A DNA stretch of 64,000 bases from Galbula dea (GCA_013399015.1 VWZX01019989.1:1413725-1477724), one strand, 5' to 3'. Shown: positions 12,691 through 25,700, numbered from the stretch's first letter. The notes: generated from the sequence alone by a model not told the origin. Made by a program: numbers and translations.

Positions 12691-15117
12691 CATGCTTGAT
12701 GTGACAAGCAGGTCTCTGCGGGCTTCAAGTGCCACAGCCAGCCAGGAAGCAGAACTGAGTGCTGTGTCAGCTGGAGGGCAAGGGCAAGGAGAGGCATCCT
12801 GGCTCTCCTGGGGCTCTGATACCTCATGACTTGCCCTCAGTCCTCTCCTCAGCTCCTCCTGCCAGCCACAGTCAGGGGACTGCCCAGCTTCCCTTATCCT
12901 CTTCCAATCCTTCAGCTCTAAGCAGTATAAGGTTTTGCTGTTAGCCTCGTACTCTTGCATGGCCTCATTTTTGTGCGGTTGTAGTGAGAATGAGGCCAGA
13001 TTTTCACCTGTGTAAATCAGAGAGGCTCTGCTGGCAGTTTCACCCAGCTGCACTTTCATTCCTTTCACAATAGTAGCATCCTACTTCAGCACACCACAGC
13101 TCTAGGATGAAGGTCCTAAGTGCTGCACCATGGTAACATCTCTGCCCAAGAGAGCTTGCCAATTTTTCTTGCTGTTATGAGACACAAGTGATATTTCAAA
13201 GCAAATAAAACAGGTGGATAAAGCAAATGGAAACTCAGAGTTCAGAGGGACTAGAGAACTCAAACAGTACTTAGCAAGCACATAGGATCTGTGCCTGCCA
13301 TTTGCCTTCTGAAGAGGCACTGGCTCTCCGCTCCTGGAACTTACTTTTGGCTGGAAAGCTCTCATCCAAATAGTGTCAGAGAACTGTCTGTTACACTGAG
13401 CAGTGACCTTTCACAGAAGTATAGAAACACCTCAAAGATCTCCATCGGGACCAGTCATATACACAGAAATAGCCTGAGACACCAGGAAGGCATCCCCAAT
13501 TTATTTTCTGGGATTTATCCATCACAAACTGAAGGCAACACAACTATTTGGCTCTGTACATGACCCTTTGTGAGCAGAACAGATTGCTTTACTAAAAGGA
13601 AAAATCCCTAAACACAACTGGGCTAGCCAACAGCTCCCACAGAAACTGAACTGGGTATGGCCCCAAACACTCAGTTTTCCTGTTGCTTGCAACATCCAGC
13701 ACAAGGTTTACTATTCCTTTTGTTTGTGGAACACAGACAAGACACTTGCTGTCATGACAGATTGTAGAAAAATAGCCTTTGCCTCACAGCATTGGCACTA
13801 ATGCTTGGTATTGACCAATGTGTTCCCTGAGTCTTTTCTCTTGAACACAAACCTGCTTCTTCACCTGCAATCTGACACGTACATCTCTGAGGACAGCCTG
13901 ACCCACTGGTGGGCAGATGCCTCGCAACCACTGCTGTTCATAGAGCCATCACTGATGCGGTCTGTGCCTAAGCATGGCATGGGCCAAAAAATAGTAAAAT
14001 TGCCTCCCTTTATCCCAAGTGAAGTAGTAAGAAGCTGCAAGGAGTGAGATCTTGCAAGGAGGCAGGAAAAGCACAGTAGCTAGTAACTGTGCACTTACAT
14101 GTAGAAGTATTGACTGAGAGCAGGGCCTTTCATCTCTGCTTTCTGCCCGTAGAAAGGGAGCTACGGTCCTCTCGTACCTTGCAATAGGACTCTGCGTGCT
14201 TTAACTGTCATCAGCTGAGGTTTGCAAAGTACTTTTGCAGCTGTCAGCTAGGAAATAATGTGGAAAAATACCCTGGATTTTCCCTGCTGCCTGATGCTTT
14301 GTGTGTGCATGCCTACATCTGCTTGCCTATGGGAAGCTGGCTGTTTACGGTCAGGATCCCCATCAGGGGTGTGCATCTCCGCACCCACCCCTCTGATTAC
14401 ACAGCCTCCATTCACATTTCACTTTTCTCTGGCATCCTCCAGTATTTCCCTTTATAGTTTCTCCTTGGACATCCCCTTCTGCCAGAGCACTTCCACGAAG
14501 AGGATTATTGTCCTCATACTCATAAGCCTCATGTTGTCCCAGTGTCTCTTTCAGGCTGATATTCCATAGGGGCAGGGTCACAAAACCCACAAAGCACACA
14601 GATTTGCAATTAGACCTAATTTTTTTTTCTGCCCTGAGCAAAATGACAAGAGAAACTGCAGGTTTTGTAGAAATTGTCCAAGAAGCTTTAAGAAATGTTT
14701 GTGCTCCCCTTGCTCCAAATCAGCAAGCTCTGGAAAGAAATATTTAGATGAAACTCCTCCAAAAGTTTTCAGAAGAAAGTAACTGTTCCTTGTAAAAATA
14801 AATGCATAATAAAAAGCAAAGAATTTCCCTTGAAGACTAACTTCAGTGGAAATCTTTCAGGTAGCTTCAGTGAGTTCTGGAGCTCAGCCAGTATGCCCTC
14901 TGATACGAGAGCTAGGTTTTACAGACCCTGGGACCTGACAGCTCCCCGTAGCAAAACCACAGATCAATATTAAAAAAAAAAAAAAGAATGCCATGATTGT
15001 GGGATTCATCCTTCTTTCAAGAAGAATTGCTATAAAAATGAAAAGTTACAATAGAAGTGAGGTAAATATTTGCACAGTGTGTGCACTTCAAGTAAGACTA
15101 TACAGCTGAACCAGTTG

Positions 15118-15700
15118 TCACAGAGAACCACAGAATAGCTAAAGTTGGAAGGAATTGTAGAGGTCATCTGGTCCAAATCTAACTCCCCTGCAGTGAGCAG
15201 GGACAGACCATATGATGTCTTACCACAGCAGAGGGGCAGAAGCACATCCCTAAACCTGTTGGCCACTCTTTTGATGAAGCTCAGGATTTAGTCAGTGTTC
15301 TGGGCTGCAAGTGCACATTGTTGGTTCATGTCATGCTTTTCATCCACCAATACCCCAAAGGCCTTCTCCACAAGGCTGCTCTCAATTACAACATCTCCCA
15401 ACCTGCATTGATATAGAGGATGTCCTAGACCCAGCTGCAGAACCTTGCTCTTGGCCTTGTTGAACCTCACAGGGTTCACATGGGCCCACTTCTCAAGCTT
15501 GTCCACGTCCGTCTGGATGGTATCCCATCCCTCTGGCATGTCAACTGCACCACTCAGCTTGGTGTCACCTGCAAACTTGCTGAGGTTGCACTCAATCCCA
15601 CTGTCAATGTTGTCAATGAAGATCTCCAACAGCATTGGTCCCAGTGCATACCCCTGAAGAACACCATTTGTTACAAGTCTCCATCTAAACATCAATCCGT
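15118..15700 (-). mobile_element. CR1 LINE fragment with decayed reverse transcriptase
   Basis: On the - strand this reads into the C-terminal half of a CR1 reverse transcriptase: a GV-LQG-ALGPMLL-type segment, then the catalytic box as SKFAGDTKL where active elements have FADD. After that come the KLEKWAH-type and QQCALAA segments. The CR1 3' tail lies near 15118-15215 ('AGTTGGAAGGAATTGTAGAGG'-like on +). The copy is 5'-truncated, lacks much of the region between the QQCAL segment and the tail, and has lost a catalytic Asp, so it is inactive. Confidence 0.92.
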
Positions 15701-17751
15701 TAACCACTACTCTATGGATGCAACCAATTTATTACTCACTGCACAGTCCACCCATCAAATCTATAATGTATAGACAGATGTATTGCTATTGGCCACTTTT
15801 TATGGGTAGGGAAAGTTAGACTTGAAAAAAACACAGCCCAGTCACACAACAGCTCTGTCTGAACTGTGCTAGAGCTTGGCTCCCATGTCCCATTTCCAGA
15901 TGTTTTGGCTTTCCATATGAGACAGCCTCTTTCCCTGGCTGGCTCTGACCAACCTCTGGCAAATCCTCTTTCTGCTTCCTTTTGTGTAACCATGGCAGAG
16001 CAATACTGATCATTACAAAGACTGTGTGAGGCAACAGACACATCCTCGCCTTGGGCAAGTGCTGCATAGGGTAGGTGCTGTTTTCCGCAGACACACACGT
16101 GCAACAGCACTTGAGAGTTTAACTTGGAGTCTGACTGCCAGATCCAGGCTTCCCCTTTTTGATACAATACAGAAAAAAACCAATCATCCTCTTACTCTTA
16201 GAAATGGAACACTTTCAAAGTGACTAGAAAGACACCAGCTCTAGCCTGATGACATAAATCACTTTGATGAGCCTTCAGGTATGTCTTAAGACTTGACATA
16301 GGGCCCTGTTTGCCAAAAAGGAATCATTTAATCTGCCCAATGATCTCATGTAGCCCCCCACAGCAATCCCCACTGGACAATCCTGCTGTAGGGAAGCTGC
16401 TTCCGAATCTGCTCCTGAGCTGTAGCAGTTTACAAGACTGAACTAAGACAAATCAAAAGCAGAAAGGGAGAAAGGGTCCCGCTTTGAAAAGCTTTTCATG
16501 CATTGTGGCAGCTCAAAAAGAGAATCACAGCCACCTACTCATATCCCACAGAGGCAGTGGTTAGCTGGTGACAGCTATGGCACCAGGCATACAAAGCAAA
16601 GCCATCCCTCTGGGTTAATCAAAATGTCAGGTGTCTGAAGACTACTGGTTTGTTTAAGCCCCTTGTTATTTGAGACTACAGGATTGGATTCAGAGCTGCT
16701 GGATGAGGCAGAATAAATACTCTGTAAGGGCCAAATCCATAAATGAGCTGAATTTCCTTGATTTTAGCCTGCATCATAAGGACTCCCACCTGCATCCTGT
16801 TGATTGTTTAGCTGCCAAAATGAAAACTTGGCATCCAGCTTTTATCATGCAGTAACCTTTTAGCCACCATTGTGCATCTACCAAGCCTAGGCTGACAGAA
16901 CTTTTTAACAGGAATCACAGTTTTTTTTCATATCTCAGTGCAAGGGTTTCCCAGATCCAGTGACTCTGCATCAGTGAGCAGCAGCCATCACTGCCTATGG
17001 TATGATCTCCCAAGCAGGGAAACATGCCATTGCACTCATCCACACAAGAAAAGCCCACATGAACGCTGCCTATTTTCATTGCCCAGCAGTCTGAGACACA
17101 GAGCTCTGTACTTGGCAACCCTGCTCTCTTTCACAGTCCAGGTAAAGGAAAGTGAAGGCAGCTCAAAAGGAGAACATGTTTCCATTCAATGAAAGCTCCC
17201 AAGTAGCTTTATTTGTCTCCACATAAGTGACTAGGAGCAGATGTCTCAGCCTCCTTGTACCAGTCACTCATTTAACAAAAGCTCTGTCTCGTTTGTACAG
17301 TGTCTTTGTTCTCATACTCTTAACTCATCATTACACAGAGATAAACTATTAATGCCCAGCCTCGTGATACTACAGGAAGGAGGGCTCGCTTCAGGAGTAA
17401 GAAGGAAAACACGTGGAAGGGCTCAAATCTCAACCCTTGCACCATTTAAGATGGGCACTGCCCTGTTGCAACAGGATCATGTGCTTTTAAGCCATCTGAG
17501 AGGAGATAGTACCTAAATTTAGGTTTTTAAGATATATTCCCAGGATCAGACCTTTGGCTTTCCCCAACCACCAGTGATTTTTAACAAGTCCTGAACCCCT
17601 ACACACTGCCTTATAGTCCTTACCACCTTGCTAGACTTCCATTTCATTCCAGTGTCTTTTAATTTCTACCTTCCACACCAAGAAATACAAGCTTTGCAAA
17701 GGAACCTCTTCACCACAGTAACTTTACTATTAGGAACTGGAAAAATTACAT

Positions 17752-18128
17752 AGAAACATAGGATGTTCTCAGTTGCAAGGGACTCACAAGAATCATCGAG
17801 TCCAGTTCATGCCTATGCACAGGACAACCCCAAAAACACACCAGGTGCCTAAGGGAGTTGTCAAAATGCTTCCTAAATTCTGTCGGGTTTGGTGCTATGA
17901 CCACTGTCATGGGGAGCCCGTTTCAGTGCTCCACCACCCTCAGGGCAAAGAGCTTTTCCTTAATATCCAACCTAAATCTCCCTTAGCAGAGCTTCATGCC
18001 ATTCCCTCAGGTCCTGTTCTTGGTCACCAGAGACAAGATCAGCTCTTACCCCTCCACCTCCTCTCAGGAGGTTACAGACCACAATGAGGTCTCCCTTCAG
18101 TCTCCTCTTCTCCAGGCTGAACAACCCA
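17752..18128 (-). mobile_element. CR1 LINE 3' fragment
   Basis: Read on the - strand, it gives the typical CR1 end: a 'CAGCCTGGAGAAGAGGAGACT' block near 18120-18095, then the segment for Ser/Leu/Phe-rich C-terminal reverse transcriptase codons. The 'CATTGCAACTGAG'-type tail lies near 17765. There is no intact frame. It ends beside an (AAAC)n/(AC)n stretch at about 18148-18178. Confidence 0.88.
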
Positions 18129-18147
18129 ACTGACTTGCTTTAAGCTA

Positions 18148-18179
18148 TTAAAAACAAACAAACAAAAAACACACACACC
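18148..18179 (+). repeat. (AAAC)n then (AC)n simple repeat
   Basis: A short microsatellite (A-rich AAAC units grading into an AC run) directly beside the CR1 fragment. No other feature is seen. Confidence 0.8.
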
Positions 18180-19675
18180 ACAAACTCCCAAAGCATTTTG
18201 CTACCCTAAGCTGGCCCCTTCTTAGGGACCACAGTTCACCAACAGTTTAAACAGGACACAGTCCTTCCTGCCTGCTTTTTATGACCCATCTTTCTTACGC
18301 AAGGGTGATGGCTGGCACAAGCCGCAACATCCTTCCAAAATTTAGTACAAATTTCAGTATCTGACACATAAACACATACAACACTCTTCCAGGATCACTG
18401 GCTTTGTTCACAGCCCCACCCCAGCACAAAACAAAACATTCTTGCCCAAGGATACCAAAAAAAGACCAGAGACACCATCACGAAGCAGTAGCCATAACCC
18501 TTCTCTAGTATCACGCCCAGAGCACAGGGGAGAAAAAAAAAAATGTTACTTTACAAAAGGACCGAAAATAGAACTTACTATTTGATGCAGGCACAGTCCT
18601 ACTTCCAGTATACAACTCTTCCATCAGTCTGAGGAAAAAGTCACTTCAGGCCCACAGCCGGGCCTTATCTCCATATTTAAAGGGTTATCCATCAGACAGC
18701 AGTGAAGCAAAGGCTGTCAATCTTCACTGCAGCTGAAAGGAGGTTGATTACCCAGAACAAAAGCCTGTCTGTATTGTGGAAGTGGTGTTCTCTTTCTTTT
18801 CTTTCTTGATTATATCTTGCTGCAGATATATCCAAATCTTTTGTAGTTGTTGCCTTTGCTGGTTGTTTATTACCAGCTGATAATGCTCTGGGTAAATTGA
18901 AAACTATAGTCCTCTTTTCTATCTACTTTTTTTTCATCCTTTGGGTCAAAACAGCTAACAGGTGAATTCATTTCACAGGAAAGATAGAGAAAAGGCCATG
19001 GATAAACATAGCCAAATGACCTACAGCTGCAATTAGGTTAAGGGCAACCAGATGAGTTACCACTTGTAAATACCTATTTCTTTCTGCTGAGAAAAAATAT
19101 GCCTGAACGATTAGTTAAAGCTAGGGTTGATGGATCCCAGCCCTTGTCTCAGTGTGTTTCAGTGCCTGATGAAGAAATATGCCTCTGGTTTCAGAAACAA
19201 TTTGGATTATCCTATCTGCTCTAGCATCTTGTCTAAGACAGTAGTCAGCAAAATGTGTCCAGAGGAGGTATAAAGCCCAGCCACTGACAGTCCTTTGAAG
19301 ATGCAACCCAAAGAGATCTTTCTCTAATACCCTCTAAATTTGAGGCTTGTCTGTGCCCTGAAGGAAGAGAATTCAATATTCCTTGCAAAATCCCTGGCTC
19401 TAGGTAATCTACATTATTGTAATAATGGAAAAAACTTGTTTTCTACAAAAATACCCAGTACTCTTCTAACCTTCCTGAGCTCTTGATCACTGCCTAGTAA
19501 CATAATGAGGTGATTGTGAGGGGAAACTGGGCACTCTTGACACATTTAAAACACTCAACTTTGACCCTTTGCTAGGCTTTCTAGATAAAACCTGTGAGTA
19601 GGCAGCAACCTGTTCAACATGGACAGGTCTGTCAGCTAGTCAGTTCCAGTTCAGTGGCTTCTCCTGTCTCCCCAG

Positions 19676-19907
19676 GGTGTGAATCCTCACCTCCGGATTA
19701 ACGGGCCAATGAACATCAACCACTACGCGACAAAGAAGAGCGTGGCAGAGAGCATGTTGGATGTGGCGCTGTTCATGGCAAACGCCACACAGCTCAAAGC
19801 GGTGCTGGAGCAGGGGCCTTCCTTCCAGTACTACACCACCCTCATTGTGCTCATCAGCATCTCCCTCTTCTTCCAGGTGCTGATTGGGATTCTCCTCATC
19901 ATCACTG
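19676..19907 (+). CDS. NINJ2: Ninjurin-2, main coding exon (exon 2)
   Basis: The exon encodes 77 codons plus one base in phase, beginning GVNPHLRINGPMNINHYATK. The block from NHYATKKSVAESMLDVAL through the LKAVLEQG motif and into YYTTL is the ninjurin signature; the order and residues fit NINJ2 better than NINJ1. It contains the amphipathic extracellular helix region and the first membrane segment (about LIVLISISLFFQVLIGILLI). Borders: a pyrimidine-rich CCCCAG acceptor before 19676 and an ACTG/GTAAGG donor after 19907. NINJ2 is a homophilic plasma-membrane adhesion protein, described as induced in Schwann cells after nerve injury. Unlike NINJ1 it is not thought to drive plasma-membrane rupture. 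A frame upstream of 19676 would need its own start; the true start lies in an exon not found here. Confidence 0.97.
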
Positions 19908-21264
19908 GTAAGGTGGCCATTGAGGCACATGCACCCTTAGAGGGTGATGCAGAAGCAAGGCATCCCATGGCTTGGCTGGCATGGTGGTAGCAGGGAAAAC
20001 CCTCTTCCCTCAAATCATTCCCCCCGGCTCCAACTAGAGCAGTGGAAGGGTTGAAGACAGCTTGATGCAGGTGGTGGGGAAGTCTGTGTTACTGCTTTTC
20101 AAAGTGGTGAGCGGGTTGTTTTTTCCTCTTGCACAACAGCCCCAAGCACTGCTTTTCCTTTACTTCCCCACAGATGAATCCCTGTTGTAAGGAGAGAGCT
20201 GAGTTTCAGGCCTCTTGCTGGTCACCTTGTAACATGCCCCTTCATGCAGCTCCTCAAGACACTAGATTTTGGCTGTATTTTTTGCCTCACACAAGCTAGG
20301 GCCTAATAGAACAATTTAGGCAGAGGTATTCCCTACATTAACCTCACATTTAACCAACCCCCCAGTTCTCCTAGTGCCATACAGACAGTACATTAACAAC
20401 AGCGTTTCAGATAGGTTGGCCCAGTGATCCATCTGATATAGAAGCTGCTGTAATTCAGCCTCTAACACATGGCCACTATTAGAAGTCAGCCGGACACTGT
20501 ATGTTCCTCTATGTCCTATGTATTTTTTCATGTGGACACAGGATCAGAGGCTAAGGGAAATCCTGTGATGTGTTCCTTCCCCTACCCACATGGCACAGCC
20601 CTTCCTGGTGGTGGCTAGAGCCAGCTGTGATGACAAGGAGGATAGGACTACAGCAGAGGACAGGGAGCCATGAGGCTGCTGTTCCATGGCTTACTGGCCA
20701 GACAGCCGCAGTTAACTGATGGGTTCCCCTGTCTGAACTGATCTAGGCCCATCATCTAGGGCTAATCGCATTAATGTACCCAGATACCTCTTGATCTGTG
20801 GGTGAGAAGGAGGTTGATAGCTCTTTCAGCACATAATGTGAGATCTGAGTGTCAGGGATCTCCCAACCCCAGTACAATGTTGCTGACCTTGCTCTCCATG
20901 TCACCCAGCCTTTCTTGCCATATCCCATGGCCATGCAGTGCAGGGGTCACATGGTGCATGCCTAGCTACCATGCAGCAGTAATTAGGCTATTTAGGGTTG
21001 GCCTGTTGGGAGGGCTGTGGGACCTCCATGGCAAAACAAAGTCATGACATTAAAAAAAAAAAAGTTTATGCTCTGCTCCATCCTCCTATGTCATGCTAGG
21101 GCAAACTGTGGCCCCTGTAAAGTTACTGGGACTGTTCTGCCATCTCTGTTGCCTCAGTGCTCAGGGGCACCATGAGCATTTGCTAGGCAGAGAAGGTTTG
21201 CAGAGGCTGGGGGACTTGGTGTCAAGCTAAAAGTCTTCCTTTCTTTTTGCATTATATCCTGCAG
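19908..21264 (+). other. NINJ2: NINJ2 intron between the two coding exons
   Basis: Bounded by GTAAGG at 19908 and a TATCCTGCAG acceptor ending at 21264. I see no further exon in it. A poly-A run sits at about 21050-21063. Open frames on either strand show no known domain. Confidence 0.9.
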
Positions 21265-21428
21265 CTCGTTTGAACCTGAATGATGTTGCAAAGCAACCCC
21301 GCCTGAATATACTCAACAATGCTGCCACAGCTCTGATCTTCATCACAGTCATCCTCAACATCTTCATCACAGCCTTTGGAGTGCAGAAGACTGGTCTCTA
21401 CCCTACCAGGAATTTTCGACCTTATTAA
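21265..21428 (+). CDS. NINJ2: Ninjurin-2, last coding exon and stop
   Basis: Two bases complete the Ala codon split with the previous exon, then 54 codons including TAA at 21426-21428. The product begins ARLNLNDVAKQPRLNILNNA and contains the second membrane segment (about ALIFITVILNIFITAFGV), then a short tail ending NFRPY. The LNxLNNAAT and VFITAFG-like blocks are diagnostic of ninjurins. Together with the preceding exon this gives 130 residues, close to the roughly 140-residue family length once the missing N-terminal exon is allowed for. No frameshift or premature stop is seen, so the gene looks intact. Confidence 0.97.
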
Positions 21429-21449
21429 GTCAGGAGGCAATAGTGTCAG
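21429..21449 (+). other. NINJ2: NINJ2 3'UTR, first part, ending at a splice donor
   Basis: The stop codon is followed 21 bases later by GTGTCAG/GTAAGA, a close match to the donor consensus. This implies that the 3'UTR is split. Because the junction is under 50 bases past the stop, it would not be expected to trigger nonsense-mediated decay. Confidence 0.75.
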
Positions 21450-22337
21450 GTAAGAAAGGTGCAGGTTCTCATCACTGCCAACACCTGGAAGGGCTCTCAA
21501 CCTCAGAAAACATAATTGCAAGCTGGAAAAGAAGGCAAATCTGCACAATTAACAAAGCCTTTCCAGAGGCAAGCTGTTGTCCCACAAGCATCTGGAGCCA
21601 TTGAACAAATTCATTTAGAGAAGGAGGATTTTTCCTCCTTGCTTGATCTTTAAAGCAAGAAGACCAAGCACCCCAACTGCAGGGGTTTATCAGTAGCAAA
21701 TGGTTTTTGGAAGGCTGCAGACCTCACACTAGATACAGACAGCAATTGTGGATGTGAGCTAAATTTGGGGGAAAAAAACAGGTGTGTTCTGTGAGGTATC
21801 CAAAGATGGCAGCATTTTCTGAGCAGAAGAAAAAGAAGCTACTGGCAAGGGTGAAAGAGCTCTTCACAAGAGCCAGTACGGTTCAGCAGGGCTGTTTTAA
21901 GAAGTTAACTTTCACTTTCAAGAAGGAGCATTGTGAATAAGAGTCCAACCAAATGCTTGGGTTTCTATGTCAGGCCAGTGAGAGAATGACACGATCTTAG
22001 GTCAAAAGTGCTTTAGGTCATGAAGCAAAGTTTACATCTCTTGTTTACATGACCTGCACATGTAAGCATAGTTTAAATGCAATATACTGGGGCATAGCCA
22101 GCAAGAAAGCTCTAGAGACACATAATCTGATGAGGGAGGATGCAAAAGCCAAAATCCTCTATAAAAACACTGCTGGCTTTGGATCCAAAAGGGTGTGAGC
22201 ACTGAAGAGCACCACTCCATACTCATAGTGGTGGCCATGGTGCTGAGCGACTCAATGCTCTGTGACTGCTCCTCTCTGCCCATGCAGCACAGAGGAGTCT
22301 GCTGTGACCTTACTGGCATTTCTTGTCTTCCCTGCAG
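21450..22337 (+). other. NINJ2: Predicted NINJ2 intron within the 3'UTR
   Basis: Starts GTAAGA and ends at a strong TCTTGTCTTCCCTGCAG acceptor at 22337. It contains no exon-like coding similarity. The inference rests on splice-site strength alone; a read-through terminal exon from 21265 is the alternative. Confidence 0.65.
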
Positions 22338-22710
22338 GATCTGAGCAGCATAGCTGGTGGGGAAAGCTCTCCTCCTCTACGTTTTCACTGACCTCAGCAG
22401 AAGCCCACTGATGAATGCAGAGAATGGATTAAACTTTCAAAACTGCATGCGTGCCTGGTATACCCTACCCTTACTGTAATGTTTTTTCAGTTCTGAAGGG
22501 GTGTAAACATTGCCTTTCAAAGCTAGAGCAAGCTTTGCTACAAAAAGCTGAAGGAACAGCTGCAGGCACACAATTTCAAAGCACAGTTCTGTAAATCTCA
22601 TCTCTTATCTTAGTTACCTACTTCACATATCCAATATTGGCTCATTTTGTAGAGAAGACCGAATGATTTACTTGTAGGCTAAATAAACAAGTCCAGCTTT
22701 TCTGTCCAAG
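22338..22710 (+). other. NINJ2: Predicted NINJ2 terminal non-coding exon
   Basis: Follows the CCTGCAG acceptor and runs about 345 bases to the AATAAA at 22682-22687. The 3' limit is set about 20 bases past that signal. It has no coding potential. Composition becomes very AT-rich after 22.85 kb, consistent with leaving the transcript. Confidence 0.55.
22682..22687 (+). terminator. NINJ2: Polyadenylation signal AATAAA for NINJ2
   Basis: A canonical AATAAA in the right strand and position after the predicted last exon; U-rich sequence (CTTTTCTGT) follows within 20 bases. Confidence 0.6.
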
Positions 22711-25700
22711 ATAATATACTTAAAGCAATGCTATCTCATAGTTTACCTCCCAAATGCTGGAATGGATTTCTCAAACTAACAGAAGTAGTAGTTCTCATGG
22801 GAGAATAGAAAAGTGTACATATGTCAATGTAGCTAAAACCAGTTCAAGCATTTCCATAGTTGTTTGAAATGAAATGCAACACAGTTAAGAAAACAATCAG
22901 ATATTTCCAGCATTGGAAAATTAACAGTGACAAAAAATAGATATTATGGTGTAATGTTATCACCAGAGACCTATCAGGAATGATGTCAGAATAGCCTGAA
23001 AATATTTAGTACAATATTTAGAAGAAACATTATACATATGGAGCCTCTCTAGGCTTATTGCCACAAAGAGAAATGACAAGTGCATAGTGGTTTACTTTAT
23101 TAAAAAAAATCACCATTACAATTTAAGGTCTTATAACTAACATAAATATTTTAAATATATCATTTTTAAATTGAAAATATGGGAATTCTCTTGCACTAGA
23201 ACAATTTCCTTTAAAAAAAAAAATCCCTGAATTAATTATTTTTTCAGATTTTTTTGAAATAATTTTTGGTCTTAAATTTTGTAACTTTGTAGTCATGCTA
23301 AAAACTTTGTATTTTAATAGCCTGTAAGCCCATTTAAATAATGACATGCTTTTCTGATTATTAAATGATTTTTTCATCAGATGGCAGAATCAGTTCAGTA
23401 TGGATTTTTCATTTTGCATACTCTTGCTACCACTGAGAAAAACAAAATGTGATAAAAACATCCACATACAGGTCTTCAGGAACTAGTGGGAATGTCTAAC
23501 ACTAAAAAAACCCCAGATATGGGCAGATTTCATTAGTACTTTATAGAACTAAGTTTCTATTTAAGTTACAGGTGGTGCTTTTTTCTGGAGAGGGTGTGAA
23601 TAGTCTAGGATTTGCTTGGTGAAGCAGATAAAGACTCATTCTGTTTGTCCAGGGTATGACAGGTCTGGAGTCACAATGAGTTTGCTGCTTATATCAGTCC
23701 TTGGTCTCTGCTGAGACCAACAGCAAATAGAGGTGAATGTTTCTGGGAGGTCTCTGTTACCCTGCTGTCCTCTAGAAAAACGCTTCACTGCAGACAGCAA
23801 AACTCATCCTGGCCAATGCAAAACCACCAGCTAAGGGTTTTCAGCCACTACTCGCTGCCTGGGTTCATGAAAAGGTGAAAAATTATGCATCCCATGTGCA
23901 GACCCCAAATCCTGTGACTCATTGCTTCACAGAGTAGAAGGCAAAGCAATTAGTATGATGACTGAATGTGAAGCGGGGGCAGGAAACAGTTCAGCTAGGA
24001 AAGAGGCTGTGAGGGGAATCTCATTACCAGATCCTACCTTCAACATCGTTGTCTCAGAGAGGTACCAGGTCAGGTACAGAGATGTGCAAGGCCTGCCCAA
24101 GCAGAGAAGGCTTTGCAGAGAAGTCACCCAGCCCAGAAGAGAAGACCAGCAGTGCACTGGAATGCTTTCCCCCTCTGTCATCTTTAATACTTGTTTCTCA
24201 TTACAATGGAATCAGGCTCATTAGCAACCTTGGCTGCCTTTTTCCCTCTCCAAGTCTAACTCCCATTCCTGCCAAACTTTTTATACTCAAATGAGGCACA
24301 GTTGAAGCGAAGAGGCCAAATTTGAATATAAATAAGCATCTGCCATGAAAGAGCTGACCTCTCCTTTGTGTAGACTGTGCCAAGGCTTGTGCCTAGGACT
24401 GATCTTGTCCCCTGCTTGCAAGAAGGATCACTTCAGTCTCCACATTTCCCCCTCTATGATCACATCACACTTGTGCTCTGCTGGGATGTGTATCTCTCTG
24501 ATGTTTCTACCTTGTTTCACATGATAAACCCAGGAAGAGAAGAGAAAAGCTTTTTTGTTGCCATCCCACTTTCTACATCCCTAGAGGGGACTAAAACAGG
24601 TCTTGCCCCTGGCTAACCACCTTGCTCACTGCATCTCCCACCCACTTGCTACAGAGCTCTTGCTGGCTTTGGAAGAAAGTGACCTATCTCTTTGGTATTG
24701 CCTACACCGTCTGTTATATGAAGCCAGTTCCTAATCCCTGCTGCATGGTGATGCAGGTGTGAGCAACACACAGACAGAACTGAGTTCTTGTAGGAAGACA
24801 ATGTATTTATAAAATGTGAGGGAGAATCAGCATATCCCCCAGCTCTGACAGAGAGGAGGCTTGGGAATCATCTTGAAGGCACAGAGCCACTTTAAGGCAG
24901 ACAATTCAAAGATACAATTCAGATTTTTAACACAAGGCATTGGTATCTAAAAACAATCAGTTTCAGACATTTGTAGGCAATAAGAGGTGAGATGTTCACA
25001 CTGGGCAAACACTAATGACAAAACAAATCACATTGTAATTTTCACATGATACATTTCTCTCAGAATAAAAGCCAGCCCTTCTTCTTTCACTTCAGTGATC
25101 TGCAAAACAAGCCTCAGCCCCACAATTCACAGTCCTGAAGATGGGAGCTGGCATTTGTGTGCAGAGCCCCCTTGCCATGCACCCTGTGCTTGGTGGCCCA
25201 GGGTCCCCAGCCTGGAAACATCCTGCCCCAGGGAAGGTCTCTTCTGCAGCATGGCCCACCATCTCCACAGCTGTTCCCAGCTGGCCAGAGCGCTACTGGA
25301 ACAAATCCCTCCTGTCCATCTGCCTGATGCATGGGGAAACCAGTGCAACCCATGCGACTGGTTTCCTCCTGCTCTCAAGGCAGAACACAGCCAGGACGCA
25401 CATGAAGGCCAGAAACTCAGGGCAAACACCACCACAAACTCAGGCACAGCTTCCTAAAAAGATCCTGGTGACAGGAACGAGATTAGCTGTCAGGTGGAGT
25501 CATCTCCTCAGCCACGATGAAGCCAGGTTTCCCCTTGCTCTCTGGGAGCCCTGCCGGACCCAGAGAGGAGCCCTCCTTGCAGTGACAGTGCACACCATGC
25601 AACATTAGTGTCAGGGTGAACCACCTGCCAATCAGGAACAGTGGTGGCCTGGCCACCAGCCCTAGATGGCCATGTCCTTTCACTGCATGGCTGTGGGACT

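Larger units (their letters stand above)
1..19675. other. Non-coding DNA upstream of NINJ2 exon 2 (probable intron 1)
   Basis: I see no exon with protein similarity in this stretch. It is AT-rich, with scattered short open frames that look like chance. In mammals NINJ2 intron 1 is very long, so most or all of this is probably that intron; the first coding exon (a short variable N-terminus) was not recognised and may lie left of the window. Contents seen: CR1 fragments near 1.1, 15.1-15.7 and 17.75-18.1 kb, homopolymer runs near 421-434 (T), 822-830 (C) and 14971-14984 (A), a G/T-rich patch near 3.5 kb, a short perfect hairpin at 6609-6631 and a polypurine block at 12.42-12.69 kb. Confidence 0.6.

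Noticed and set aside
12445..13068. A 207-codon open frame on the - strand, rich in Leu and Ser
   Set aside because: It arises from the polypurine tract on the opposite strand, has no domain and no conserved motif, and lies in intronic sequence.
18580..18780. Possible alternative NINJ2 promoter with a TATTTAAAG box
   Set aside because: A single TATA-like word with no CpG enrichment, no start codon joined to a phase-0 donor, and no similarity to the NINJ2 N-terminus.
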